From Drosophila miranda (taxonomy: Eukaryota; Arthropoda; Insecta; Diptera; Drosophilidae), in contig NW_022881598.1 of the NCBI RefSeq assembly GCF_003369915.1, positions 1 through 64,000 of the forward strand: DNA of 64,000 nt, read 5' to 3'. The notes beneath the pieces were generated by a model, which searched no databases, was not told the DNA's origin, and saw only the letters and a program-made list of their open reading frames with translations. Shown here piece after piece: positions 1 to 12,000 of the stretch. Both the position numbers and the translations under genes were made by a program. The number at the start of each line of letters is the position of its first letter. The first letter of the stretch is position 1.

Positions 1-3000
1 AGCTGTTGTACGTGCGCGAGGCTACGGCGGACTTACATCGATCTGTGCAAGAAGTTCGTCTACTTCTTCGAGCACAAGGGCGCGACGCACGCCAAAGAGC
101 AGTGGTTCATGGACCTGCTGGTGTTCTTCCAGCGCCTGCAGATGCTGCTTCATCAGAGCAGCAACAAGCCTCCCTTAGACATTTTTTGGCAGCAGCTCGA
201 GGCGACGACAGTCCCGAGGTATACACCGCCCACTTTCAACTGCTGCATGGCTGCCTTGGGCTGACGGTGAACGTAGTGAGGAGTCCGCTGGGACCAGCTG
301 CTCCAACGAGGCCTGTAAAAGCATTCGCAGGCATTGCCTTCTCTCCTTCGGGATGTGCCCTGGAAGCTTACGTTAACTGGCAGCCGACGACCGAACAGAA
401 GTCGGACAAGTAGTCTGCCACAGCTGAAACCTTTTACCTAATGAGCTTTCTCTTCAGGCACCTATAAGCCGCCTTGGCATTCTTGGCTACACCTTGGACG
501 TGGCCAAGAGCATGAAGTGCCTGGGGCCCTCCGCCATGGAGCTAGACAAGCTGGTGCGTCTACTGGCACTCGTGGCCGAAAAGTAGCGTGTCCCGAACAA
601 ATGTCCCTTGTGCTGGCCTTCTTGGAGCCCTTGCAACATCTACGACCGCTCATCACCAGCCAAAGCCAGTGTCCACTGCAAGAGCTCCGACATGGCCAAC
701 CGTCTGCAGTCCACGAGTCTACGAGTGGCACGAGTCCAGTCCTATGCCCAACCCCTAACCCCCGCCCAAAAGAAACAGCTATACGATGTGGATCTGTTGG
801 CGTGCTGCACTTCCAGAGTGCGCGGCCCGTACCCCTGCTGCAGTCGCTACTACGCTGCGTCACAATGACTACCACCCTGGTTCTCCTGGCACGCAAGATG
901 CGCACCGACAGCGAGGTGGTGCGTCAGTGCGAGGAACTGCGCTCCCAGCTGCAAAGCATGGCCTCAAGCAACCGCTCAGCCGCATGCAACAGCTGGCCAT
1001 TGGCCATACCAGTATCAGTGTGCTGCTGGAGGCTTTGAGGCACAGAAGACCAAGTTCTCGATCAAGGAGACGGCCGAGAACAGCCTGGAGGAGTTAATCG
1101 TCAAGAACAACTTGCTGGAGCTCAACATTAAGCGGGAGCATCGCCTGGTGGAGTTGGCTACATCGGCCATCGCTAACTTCGCGGCCTTCTTCGAACGTGC
1201 AGACCAAGAGCCGCTCGGCTGCGACGATACACCAATCGACTGGGAAGCCCTGATCGACGATGCAGTTGCTGCAGCCATGGCTCTGTCCACCATGGCTACA
1301 TGGCGCAGGCCGATGAAGCTGGCTGCTGATACTCAGGATTGGCAAATGCTGGACGAGAGATTCACCTACCTGCGAGCCCTGACCCACTTCCTGGGACAAG
1401 ACCACCTGAATTCTAACCAGCAGCTCCAACTCTCCGAGGAGGTGGATCGAGCGCAGGAGCTGCTCGACGATCTGTGGCCTCAGCTCCAAAACGGATGGTT
1501 CTATAAGCGCCAACATACTATAGTGATGCTCTGCCTCTGCCACATGGCCAGCTACTATGCGCGGCAGGACTGTCTGTGCCACGCCCAGCTGCTGTTGCTG
1601 CAGCCGAGGAGCTGCGCGCCCAGTTCGATGAGCGAGTTGGCAAGAGCGACATTGTGCAGATCACAATCCAGACAGTTCGTTTTCGATTGGACTACAGCGG
1701 AAGACGCGGTGCAGCAGCCTGCCTAGGAGGCCGTCGCCCCTGCGACAGCTAGACACGCTGGTCGACAGCGTGCGCAACTACTGCACAGTGTCCAGCGTGG
1801 ACCTGGGAGCCCTGCAGCTGCTGCTGGCTGACCTCGTGAGGGAGAGCACCGAGTATGCGGCCAATCGGCTGACCGCGCCGTTCGCCTTTTACGGCACCAC
1901 GCTTAACCTGGTGCTGCAGTCGGGTATGGCCCTGCGGACCATTGAGGTGCTCATCTCGTGGCTCTGGATGAACCTGCAGAATGAGTACCTGGACCAGGCG
2001 CAGTCCAAGCTGCGCCTCCTGGACCATTTGCTCGCCATCAAGCCGCTTAGTCGAACGCTGGTGGAGCAGACATCGGCCAAATACATCCCCGCAATAGCCG
2101 CCAAGGAAGATCACAAGGCGAATGCCATGAGCGAGCTGACCAGCAACATGCTGCTCATGCAGCTCGTGGAGCCGATAAAGAAGCAGAACCAGCTGGACGT
2201 GGCCACACTCAAGTCTCTGCCCATGCACGAGCCAATTCCCACCAGCCATCAGCTGCAGCGCTATGTGAGCAAGCAAGGGATGCCGCCCCATCTACGGGAC
2301 AGCATGCAGCTGCAATGTTTCTACTTTATCGTGGGATGTCTCCATGCCCGCTTAAACTTCTTGAAAAGGGAGACCGATCAGCTGGACGACTTCTACGTAG
2401 GGGCAGGCAATTGGCTGCAGGAGGATCCCGTACGCACCGCCACACTGGGCTCCATGCTCATCGTGCACGAACTCTACCACATCAACTATCTTCGCTTCAG
2501 AAAGAAGAACAAGGAGGCTCTCAGCTATGCGGAGGCAGCTCTCAAATCAGTGCCCCAAACGGCGGACATCAACTATAGCTTCAACCTCATGGTCCAGATA
2601 AAGACGGCCCGGTTGGAGCTGCATCTCGTTGGCAAAGCGAGGGCGAAGACCATTAGGCGAGCCCTCGCTTTTAACACTTCGCCAGAGGATAAACGCAGGA
2701 AAGGTGTTGTTGAGGGGACTACAAGGCAAAATCATCTGCCAGAAAGACGCCCAGGTTCAAGATATACACGGAGCTGGAATTGCGACCACCCATCGGCTGC
2801 AGCAACAGCAGCAGCAAGAGCGGCAATGAGAACACGCCACCATCGGATCATGTGGATCTGAATGCCTGCCAGACGATCGAGATAAGCGATGACGATGCTG
2901 CTTCGGTTTCAGCTTCGACTCCGGCTCCCTCTCAACTGACCCGATCCCAATCTGTGCCAGCCAAGGCCACAAAGACACGCTCCGCTAGAATTGGTAGCCA

Positions 3001-3206
3001 ACTAAAAGTACCAGAGATCATCGAATTGGACGATACCATGGAAGAGACGCCTTCCACCTCATCGGCAGCCTCAGTGAAGCGGTATCCGACTAGTGATGCA
3101 AGGAGCACTCGTGCCCGCAACAGGCAACTCGAGGAAACGCCAGCGACCACGCGGGGACGACCACGTCGGAAGGTACCGGAGCCTTAGGCGGCGGCAAAGG
3201 AACTGA
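1..3206 (+). pseudogene. thr: three rows (thr) copy A, damaged, 5' end outside window
   Basis: Collinear with the intact thr copy at 13492-17831, from within exon 2 to the stop region. An 11-bp deletion near base 32 lies between two CGGACTT repeats. Single-base losses occur in short runs near 203, 290, 358, 410, 425 and 463. About 36 bp are missing near 661 and about 100 bp near 715. The second half (about 1770-2710) is nearly clean. The end lost 25 bp near 3183, so the reading frame stops at 3185-3187 instead of encoding the last residues seen in copy B. The intact gene encodes the regulatory subunit of Drosophila separase, needed for sister-chromatid separation. This copy cannot encode it as written. 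The density of 1-bp losses in homopolymers also allows unpolished long-read error as a partial cause. Confidence 0.88.
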
Positions 3207-3343
3207 TCAGAACTGACACTTGCATAGGCTTATAATAGTTTATAGTTAATATTTGTTTGTAGCTTGTCCTTATTCCATTTGATTGTGTATTTATAAACGT
3301 TATGGCAAGGAGATCGACCTTCCAGAGAATGTCTAAAATGTTC

Positions 3344-4012
3344 TTATTGCTTGAGCACGCGTATCAGCGAACTCTTGCAGATGTCCTGGACCCACCGACC
3401 AAACTGAATCCGATTCTGTCCGTGGTCGAAGAAGCCAGCGCCCGACTTGCAGCCCTCCTGGAACTCTCCCACATAGCGCTTTCCGTTTGCTGAACACAGA
3501 CGAAACATATGGATCGACGAGGATTCTACTGAACTTTCATTTTGTTAGAGGACTCACCCGAGAAGAGGACGCCCCGTCCGTGCATGGCATCCTGGAGCCA
3601 TTCCCCCACATAGACGCGTCTGTCCGCATACCAATGTATGCCGCGTCCTTGCCGCTTGTTCATCTGCCACTGACCAAAGTAGACGGATCCATCGTCGTAG
3701 TACTGTTTTCCCTCCCGCTGCGCTTGTCATGGCGCCAATGACCCACATAGAGGCGATGCACCTGGCCATCAGGGGACTCCCGCCGCATGGATCCGTAGCC
3801 ATGACGTTGGCCCCGCTGCACTGGCCCTCGTACACCAATCCACGACGGCTCGATTTCACTCCATAGCCGTGGTGTTGGTTCCTCAGCCACTTGCCCTGAT
3901 AGCGGCCATGTCCTCCGGCAGGATAGCGCAGGCTTCGAACACCATTGCCGCCACCAGCATGGCACGACATGTTGCAGACAACTGAGCCCCAGCCCCGCTT
4001 TGGGTTTGTCAT
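3344..4012 (-). pseudogene. MORN-repeat protein gene, copy A, frameshifted
   Basis: Two-exon gene on the minus strand, converging on thr. Exon 1 is 3558-4012 and exon 2 is 3344-3489. The 68-nt intron (3490-3557) has a GTGAGT donor, a CTAAC branch-like motif and a TTCAG acceptor. The undamaged reading frame would give about 200 residues with six or seven MORN units of the form YxGxW...GxG, similar to MORN3-type axonemal or testis proteins (inference from repeat type). Copy A has two 1-bp deletions in exon 1, near 3715 and 3818, so its frame is broken. I do not know the gene name. Start chosen at the ATG of MTNPKRGWG; MSCHAGGG, 14 codons later, is an alternative. Confidence 0.75.
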
Positions 4013-4862
4013 CTGTGCTCTTCTTTCGTGTCCTGGGGTGCGTGCGGTGTCCCTTTTCTAATCAACCCCAACCATGTGTCCTGGCTCCGTTTGCCCCCAT
4101 CCAAAAACTTTCGTTAGCTAGTCGCTCTTCCAGTCGCTCCTGGCACGCAAGCCTAACGACCTGATGGAGGTCAGGCGGGGGGAACGGCAATAGAAAATCG
4201 CTTGCTTCGGTTAAATATAGGTAGAAAAAATCGTTTAATCGTACGTGTATAAATTACAGCGCAATTTCGCTTACATATGCGCCTATCAATATCAAAATTT
4301 GGGCTAACACGATCTGGTTCGGTTCGAATTATTGGGTTCTTACACACTACGTGGGCGAGGGAAGACTGCGCTATGGATGAGGTCTGGGTCTGACATCGCG
4401 AGCGATGGCATACCACTAAAATACAATACAGATATTAGCGGACGCGCCAACTAGTTACAACAAATATACAAGCTAATATTGAGGAATATTTAGTCAACAC
4501 AGTGGTTTAAACTTGAAAGTAGTATTCCTTTAGTTTGGGTCTTTCATCATTGCATGCGATGAGTACACAGGGGTTACGATGTGTAAAGGTCTTGAGCTTA
4601 AAGAAACATTGCTCGATGCACAATCCTTTAGAATATACGTACTCATACTGTTTTTGTATAATAAAAATCTACTGCCTTCTGCGTATCACAATTTGCATCA
4701 ACTACAAATTTACAAAATATTCACTTATTTAGTCTGAGGATTGACGGCGAGGCCTCTGGCCCACTGCCGTAAGTGTCTTTTCTTTTCGTTTTCGTTAAGT
4801 TTTTAGAGAAGGATCGCCGAGATGGTTTATTGCTTCGTGGGATCCTCGCGCGATTGATACTG
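4013..4862. other. MORN-Orai intergenic DNA, unit A
   Basis: About 850 bp between the MORN start and the Orai stop codon. Both genes are read on the minus strand, so this should hold the MORN promoter next to 4013 and the Orai 3' UTR below 4863. It is AT-rich, with several short stop-interrupted frames and no domain I recognise. The same DNA recurs in units B, C and D with few changes, which shows it belongs to the amplicon. No RNA gene is visible. Confidence 0.6.
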
Positions 4863-5402
4863 CTAAACGATGTCACCGGCGGCACCGTAGTGGATGCCGT
4901 TATTGCGATTATGGTTGTTATGGTGCTCGAGGTGATCCTGTTCCATCTGCTCCTTGAGGAGCTCCAGCTCCCGTATGCCGGAGACCGTCACCTCGTACTT
5001 GTGCGTCACCAGAGACCGATAGAAGTGTATGGCGAAAGCCAGGAAGATAATCATCACGGGTATCAGCACCACGCAGGCCGACCAGGCCGCCGGCGGGCTC
5101 AGATCATAGAACTTTACCCAGCACAGTATGGCTATCTCCAACAGGAATAGGATCAACCCCAGCAGCGTCGAAAATGCCCACGCCGTCTCAATGTACCAGT
5201 GCAGGCGCTCGTGCGGCGACTCGTGCACCAGGGAGATGCTGTGCAGGTTGCACACTACCTCGATGTTCGGCAGGATGCAGGTGCTAATCATCAAAGCCAG
5301 CATATGCACGGCCACCAGCATAGTGGTGCAGATCGCAAACGCCACTAGCATTCCGGGCGGAACCTTTGTGTCGGGGTCCAGCTGCACCTCCACCATCGCC
5401 AC
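4863..5402 (-). pseudogene. Orai: Orai calcium channel, last exon only, copy A (open frame)
   Basis: A 540-bp exon, open for 179 codons to TAG at 4863-4865, with a CCCCCACAG acceptor just before VAMVEVQL. It matches Orai, the pore subunit of the store-operated CRAC channel of the plasma membrane. Seen in order: the selectivity-filter glutamate in MVEVQL at the exon start, TM2 (VAFAICTTMLVAVHMLALMI), the ISTCILPNIE loop, SPHERLHWYIE, TM3, the SPPAAWSAC segment into TM4, HFYRSLV, and a C-terminal helix with an HN-rich tail. The N-terminal cytosolic region and most of TM1 are encoded upstream and are absent: intron sequence runs about 100 bp and then meets a BEL retrotransposon. The exon has no lesion, but without its 5' exons it is a gene fragment. 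Also known as olf186-F. Confidence 0.9.
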
Positions 5403-5505
5403 CTGTGGGGGACGCAAAAGAGCAGAGGTCGGGAGATTAGTGAGAGTCGTGGATGGGCTACGGGTTACTCTGCCAAGATCGCCGCTCTCAGGAGGCAATG
5501 CTCCT

Positions 5506-6846
5506 CCTATTATTAATCCAGCATTCCACACAACGGGCGTTGATTTTTGCGGACCCTTTTATCACAAGTCGGAAGTCAGAAGCAGGCCTCCTATCAAATG
5601 TTACATCGCTGTCTTCGTATGCTTTAGCACCAAAGCAACTCATTTGGAAGTCGTTCGGGATCTATCTACAGAATCCTTTCTGGCAGCATTAAGGCGTTTT
5701 ATAAGTCTACGTCCCAAACCTCGAATCATCTGGTCAGACAACGCTACAAATTTTGTAGGAGCAAAAAATGAGCTTTTGGAGCTTCGGCAAATGTTCCTCA
5801 GCGATCCTCATACGTCGACTGTGTCACATCTCTGCGTTTCTAGTGGAATCGACTGGAAATTCATCCCCCCTCGCTCACCTCATTTTGGGGGTTTGTGGGA
5901 GGCGGCTGTTAAAGCAGCTAAATATCATTTTCATCGCATCGTCGGGACCTACATTTTTACTCTTGATGAAATTCAGACCTTGGCTTGTGAAATCTCTGCT
6001 TTGTTAAATTCCCGTCCGCTTTATGCAATTACAGAAAGTTCCGATGATCTAGATGTGCTCACGCCAAACCACTTTCTCAATGGAGCCCCGAAAGCTGCAT
6101 TCGACGAGCCAGATGTGGCGCATCTCCGGGTCAACCTACTTAGTCGATGGCAGCGGCTGTGTCAAATGAAGCAGGCGTTTTGGAGAAAATGGAGCACGGC
6201 GTATCTTTCGATTCTTCAGGAGCGGAGCAAGTGGCGGTCATCGTCTCCAAACATCAAGCTAGGAGCGCTCGTCATGATCAAGGAGGAAACGCTGCCACCA
6301 TTAAGGTGGCCGCTTGGCCGCATTGAGAGCGTCATCCCAGGAAAAGATGGAACCATCAGAGTAGCCGTCATCCGCACTCAAAAGGGCCTTTTCAAGAGGG
6401 CCGTTGGAAAAATAGCGGTTCTGCCCCTTCAGGATGGATCTGTTGAAAGCCTTTGCCTTCCAACGGGGGGTGAATGTTCGGAGCAGAACCCAGCCGATTA
6501 GCTGCTTGCCAAATAGCACCTAATTCTTGGCCCTCAGCCGCTTATTTTGTTTGTTACTTATGTCTATGTCACTCATTTGTTTGTTAAAGCTGTGCGCTTG
6601 CTTGCCCTGCTAAACGCTCTCTGCCAGCTCGCTCTTCGCTATCTCCGCTTTGCGTTTGCCTACCGACGTCGGCCGAGCGAAGCTGCGCCTTGCGATCGGA
6701 GCCGCAATGTAAAGGGCAGGCAAGCCACACATGCAATTTGGATGTCACGCATTAAAGAACATATCGTAATTTTATTTCTGCGCCGAGTTTTATTTAATTC
6801 GAAATAATTAGTCGGCCGATTGGGGATAAAAAACATTATCTCCACA
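5506..6846 (+). mobile_element. BEL/Pao retrotransposon, 5'-truncated: integrase plus 3' LTR
   Basis: The left part of the element is missing; the junction with the Orai intron falls at CTATTATTA (about 5505-5516). The remaining frame, to 6501, shows a retroviral-type integrase: GVDFCGP (first Asp), WSDNATNF (second Asp) and HFGGLWEAAVK (Glu), spaced as in DDE enzymes, then the BEL-type C-terminal domain (LGALVMIKEE, PLRWPLGRI). The 3' LTR is 6475-6846 (TGTTCGG...CTCCACA). A purine tract precedes the LTR. Gag, protease, reverse transcriptase and the 5' LTR are gone, so it is immobile. It marks the junction between units A and B. Confidence 0.9.
6475..6846 (+). repeat. BEL 3' LTR
   Basis: 372-bp LTR beginning TGTTCGGAGC and ending TATCTCCACA, preceded by a G-rich polypurine tract. 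It matches the LTRs at 26283-26653, 29349-29720, 38227-38598, 41214-41582 and 61525-61896 with few differences. Confidence 0.92.
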
Positions 6847-7201
6847 GCTTCTATTGGGCTTATATGAAAACAGGGCGAACATTTGGTAGAGAAGTTAGTG
6901 GAAATTGTTTAAACTTATTTTACAATCAATTCCAATAAAAGGAATATTTAAAATTGTGTGGTGTTGTAGAAAATTGATTTATCAATCGGATAAAATTACG
7001 TTTTCAGAGCTGAGGGCCGTAGCTAGTAATATTAAACCAAATATTAAAATACGAGGAAATGTACAATAGAATCGTCAGTAGACTTACGGTATTTTTTGGT
7101 ATATTTCTGAGGGCTGCCATAGATTTTATCCATAAGACCGCGATAGATCAGGTCACACTGAAACACACTCAAACGAAGCGAAGCGCTGGTAAAAAAGTGA
7201 C
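6847..7201 (+). promoter_or_regulatory. Presumed native thr 5' region, unit B
   Basis: 355 bp retained in units B, C and D. Near its end are GGTATTTTTTGGTATATTTC (from 7088), resembling Drosophila core-promoter motif 6, and GGTCACACTG (7151-7160), a match to core-promoter motif 1 (M1BP-type housekeeping promoters). It runs straight into AATAATGTCTGCCGATA, the first codons of thr, where the LINE begins. I infer that this is the original thr promoter and leader, now about 6.3 kb from its gene. A short reading frame from the original ATG (7206) runs 19 codons into the LINE and stops at 7263-7265. Confidence 0.75.
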
Positions 7202-7218
7202 AATAATGTCTGCCGATA
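7202..7218 (+). repeat. Target-site duplication, 5' copy, containing thr ATG (unit B)
   Basis: AATAATGTCTGCCGATA. The 3' copy is at 13488-13504, where it continues into the thr ORF. The leftmost AATA can also be read as part of the LINE's TAA tail, so the duplication is 13 to 17 bp. That is a typical length for an I-type LINE. Confidence 0.9.
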
Positions 7219-7432
7219 ACACTTCCTTTTCATCAGCGAGCGAGACCGGTCGTGTTTTTTCTTAACAGTCTGAAAGGTGACTTTTTCCAAGCAACAAAGG
7301 CTTAATTAAAAGTGATTGTAAAAATTGGATCATTGTTTATTTCATACAAATCTTCATCAATATATAAATTATTCCTCTTTTCATTTCCCAAAGGAGAGGT
7401 AAGTCTTTGGCAATCTGGTTAAACCAGCAAGT

Positions 7433-9009
7433 ATGGCGGACGCCGGTCACTCGGTGTCTGCCAAATTGAAACCCCCTGATCAGGTGGCAAAAAGCGGTGG
7501 CAAAAAACAATAGCAAAAAACCTCAGTGCTTTGTGTTCAGGTGTGAAAGAGGACATATTCGACAGCTTGACTAACGAAAAGTACCCAGCAAAAAAGATGC
7601 GCAAGGAACAAAAAAGCGACAACACCAATACAGACATAAATAACAAAATGCTGATAGACGATGACAGTAACAAAATGGTGGAGGCTTCTGACGGTGTGAC
7701 CGTTCACAATTCTCACACAAATGCCATAAATGGTTTTACTGGAAATACTGAAATGACTAAAACACTGAATAAAAATACTAATCCGATTATAAACCCATCA
7801 AATGTAGGTATCGAAAGAGAAACAGTGTTGTATAGTGAGTGCCACATCGGGGATGCGGCTGTACTAGTATCGACTAAGAACAGTACCATCTTCGAAAACA
7901 AAAACACCAAAAATGGCTTATTCTTTTTTAAAAAAATAAGACAACTTAAAATCAAAGGAATTAAAGAAATCGTAGCTCTTGCGCCTACACTATACAAGAT
8001 TTATTTTAAGGTTTTCAGCGAAGCAAATGATTTAGTTTTAAATGAGGAGTTAAAAAAAATGAATTTAGTGGTATTTATACCAAAAGACTATGTGGAATCC
8101 TATAGAGTAATTAAAGGGGTGCCCCTCGGTTTTTCTGAGAATGAAATTATGGATAATATTACTTCTAACATAAAAATTAGGTCAATTGAAAGATTAGCAA
8201 GAAGGCAGAAAATTACAACCGATGACAACAACGAAACATTCAAGCTCATACCATTAGAAACAGTCAAAATTGGTTTTGAGGGTTCAGACATCCCAGAAAA
8301 GGTATCTCTTTTTGGGATATGTGGGATGAAAGTAAGCATATATGTTCCCAGAGTAAGGCAATGTTATAATTGTGGCAGACTTGGTCACACTTCGACCAGA
8401 TGCAAATCAGCTAGGAGGTGCTATAAATGCGGAGTCGAGGAGTGCAATGGTCTCAAATGTATCCTTTGCAATGGGAAAAATCACTCAGCTAGGGACAGAC
8501 TGATGTGCCCAGTATGGGAAAAGGAGATGGACATTAACAAAATAATGACAATCAAAAAAATCGCGCGTAAGGAAGTGCTTAGCACTTACTCAATCCATCA
8601 AAATTTTTCGCTGTTAGATAATTATGAAAAAAACTATCCAAAACTAGATATAAATGAGGAAAATGTTCAAAACAAAAACGTTAAAGCAAATGAAGTTTTA
8701 AAAAAACACAGTTATGCGAGCAGGTTAGTGCAGAGACGTTTGGTTCCTGCACAAAAACCCCACTATCACTTAGAATCATATACCAGCGATTCTAGTAATC
8801 ACGTACCATTTTTTGAAAACAAAGAACTAAAAGAAAACAAATTTACCATTCAACAGATGGTTGACATGTTGTCTCGTTTAGTCGACTCAAATGATGTGTC
8901 ACATCCATCAAAAAAAGTGACCAGTACAAATGATTACAATATGGAACATAATGCAGACAGAAAAATGAACAAACAGAGAGAAACGAACCTTTTTAAAACA
9001 TCTAAATAA
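7433..9009 (+). pseudogene. LINE ORF1 (gag-like, CCHC zinc knuckles), unit B
   Basis: Starts at the ATG of MADAGHSV. A small rearrangement after codon 21 gives TAG at 7511-7513 and a frame change; the rest is open from about 7531 to TAA at 9007-9009. The C-terminal half has CYNCGRLGHTSTRC followed by CYKCGVEEC and CILCNGKNH, a run of CCHC-type knuckles typical of I-clade ORF1 RNA-binding proteins. The unit D copy shows the undamaged N-terminus. Confidence 0.88.
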
Positions 9010-9011
9010 AT

Positions 9012-12000
9012 ATGAAATTTTTACAACATAACATTCAATCTATTAAAGCCAATAAAAACGACCTAGTATTCTACTTAAACAATGAAAACTTCGACTTTGC
9101 CATTCTGGCTGAAGTTTTCTCTCACGATCTCCGTTTTAGGAAACTAGCCAACTTCAATATGCTAGAAAAACATAGAGAGGACGGTTATGGAGGAGTGGCG
9201 ATTGCCTACAAAAAAGAATTAAGAGTTAAAAGACTGATATATGAGACAGAGCAAGATATAATTATAGCAAGAACCATCAACAACAAAGATAAATTTCTTA
9301 TCACCTCAGTATATTTTGAACCTTTGTTGTCTCTTGCATCCTTCAAGCAAGCGATTAACAATTTCCTTGAATATTTAGATGCATTCGGAAAAGTCATAAT
9401 TGCAGGAGATTTTAACGCAAGACATACCTTTTCTGGAGACAGAACCAACAGTGAAAAGGGAACTTTTCTCATGCTAGCTATGTCAAATGCTGGCTACAGT
9501 CTAGCAAATGACCACAGTCTCACATTCAGAAGACACATCGTCTCAACATCAGGGTCTGTACTCGATTTAACTTTTACAAAGGGTATTCATATAGAGAATT
9601 GGAAATGCGAAAAGTTTTACCTAGGAGGCAGCCACCATCACCCAATAACCTTTGAAACAGCAGGATATCAACACAAACTCAAAACTTTCCTTGCCAAAAA
9701 CAGGCTACTGAAAAAGCTAAGCCAGTTTGAGGCCGACAAAGATATGGATAATTTAGCGAAGAACATCCAACAGGAAATAAAAGCAGCTACTTATGAAATC
9801 AAAAACAAATGTCCAAAATTATGGTGGGACGAGAATTTAGCCAAACTATTCAGGGAGTTTGCAGAGTCGCAGAAGAAGGCAGCTTCAGAACCCTCCTTTC
9901 AAAATTATTGTTCTGCTGTTAACCTCAAGGTTAAATGGAAAAAATCTGTTAAAATTGCCAAAAGAACTAGCTATGCCAGGAAGTTAACAGAGTTAAATGT
10001 AAAATCGAACTCAAGAGAAGCCTGGAGATTCCTCAGAAATCTAAAAAACTGTCAAGAGAACACCCCAGAAATTTTCGACCCTGACAAAGCTGGGCCATAC
10101 CTGGAATTCCTTAACGAACAAATAACCTCAGAAGCAAAGGATGTAGACGAAGAAATGTACTCAACCAAGAACAATGAAAATCCTTTCTTTTCCTTGGAAG
10201 AGTTAGAGGCTGTGTTAGTCAGAAACAGAAAAACGGCAGGAGGAATAGATCACATCACATACGAGATGCTGAGTGCTCTCAACACTAGTATAAAGACAGA
10301 ACTTGTACATTTTTACAACCGTCGAGTGGCTATGTGCGATTTCCCAGTCGAATGGAGATCTATCAGAATTGTACCAATACCGAAAAAAACATGGATCTGA
10401 CTGACTTAAAACATTTTCGACCCATATCCCTCATTTCGGTTCTAGCCAAGACAGTAAATGGCATGGTGAAAGCCAGGCTGGAAAAGCATATACAAGAAAA
10501 CAAGAATATACCCTACAGATCTTATGCATACCAAAAAAAACAAGTCTGCAGCGATGTGCATAAATGATGTCATCAATGTGGTAGCGGCAAAGAAAAAGAA
10601 CAAGGAACACGTTACTCTTGTGGTTGTTGACCTCAACAATGCCTACAATTGTGTCAACCTGAAATTCTTAAAAAGACTAATGGAAAATGAGTGTTTTCCT
10701 AAAACATACATTGACTGGATCATCAGTTTTATGCATAGCTCGCAAACGACGGTCAACACTTTTTCCCTTTGCGGTCTCGTCACTGACAAAACCGAAAAAG
10801 ACCACGCAGAAGCGGTCTCTCACTGAGCAGAACACTTTTTGTCTCTTCGCTTGTGTCATGTGTTTCGGGTTTTCGGTTGAGCCCGACACACGATCGGGTC
10901 TCACAATAACAGCTTAGAGAGACACTTTGGTCAAGCGCTCGCAGCAAAAGTGTCTTTAGATGAGCAGAACCCAAAAAGTGTCTGAGTAAAGTGTTTTTAG
11001 TTTTTTATTCGTGTTTATGTTTATTTATTCACGTTTTTCGCATCTTATGGTTGTTATTGTAATATTTATACTTATATGCGAATTTTCTGCAAACTGAAGA
11101 GACATGGATATGGATGTATGTATATATGTATGTATATATTTTGTATTAATACGAATTTAGCTTAACCACTAACAATGAGTTAATATTTTCCGCACTTAAA
11201 GAGCAACGTTTTTCATTCAAAATATAATGAAGTGCTGAAAAGGCTCTTTCGACCGATACCTGAGTGGCCGGTGTAGCCAGCACCACCTGTGCGAGCGAAT
11301 TCAAGTGTGGTGATCTTAGCTTCATGTCGTTAAAAAGCTGAAATATATCGGCATTTAATGGTAAACGGCCATTGTTCATAGCAAAGTTCTTCACATCAGT
11401 AAAAATTTCGGAAAGTTGTTCAGGAACAGGCTCATTTTGGGTTTGGGACAGTGTCTGACACAATTCACGAAGGCAAGTGATCGTTGCCACAGCCACCACA
11501 CGTACAAGCACGCATACATACGCAAAAGACACTTTTTTCGTTCGCTCGCGACAAGATGCTCAGTGAAAAACAGGAACAAAAGAGAAGTGAAAAAGTCGGT
11601 CTTTGCTTGAGCGAAGAGCGAGTTGAGCAAAAACAGATTTGATCGGGTCTTTTCAGTCCCTTTTCTCAATGTGTTCGTCAATGAGAGGTTGTTAGCAGAC
11701 ACGCCGAAAGTGTAAACAGTTATTTGCGAGCTATGGTTTTATGTCTATGAGCCTACTGAAAATAGGGGAAGCTGTTCAGGTAGTTCAGGGAGGAATCCCA
11801 CAGGGCTCTTGTCTGTCGCCCCTCCTTTTTAATGTATACACAAAAAGACTACATCAGATCTGTGATAGAAATACTCATATGATGCAATTTGCAGATGACT
11901 TCGTTATAATCTCTCCCAACAGAGAGTTTACTGTAGCGGTTGAAAACCTTAATAAAAAACTAAATGACTTTAACCTTCTATGTGGTGATCTCGGTTTTAG

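Larger units (their letters stand above)
1..6846 (+). repeat. Amplicon unit A (partial)
   Basis: First copy of the thr-MORN-Orai amplicon, cut by the window edge. Base 1 corresponds to base 14443 of unit B, inside thr exon 2. The unit runs through a damaged thr, a MORN-repeat gene and the last Orai exon, and ends in a truncated BEL element whose 3' LTR stops at 6846. It is closely similar to units B-D over the genes but carries many more small deletions, mostly in the first 1.7 kb. Confidence 0.9.

Noticed and set aside
4773-5150. Plus-strand 125-codon frame over the Orai exon
   Set aside because: Shadow of the conserved Orai exon on the minus strand.
6547-6807. 86-codon frame (MFVTYVYVTH) seen six times
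   Set aside because: It is translation of the BEL LTR itself, with no gene-like features. Its recurrence is due to LTR copies.
7059-7205. Upstream small protein MYNRIVSRLTVFFG in the thr promoter segment
   Set aside because: The frame overlaps core-promoter motifs and merely runs into the original thr ATG. No evidence of translation and no known domain.
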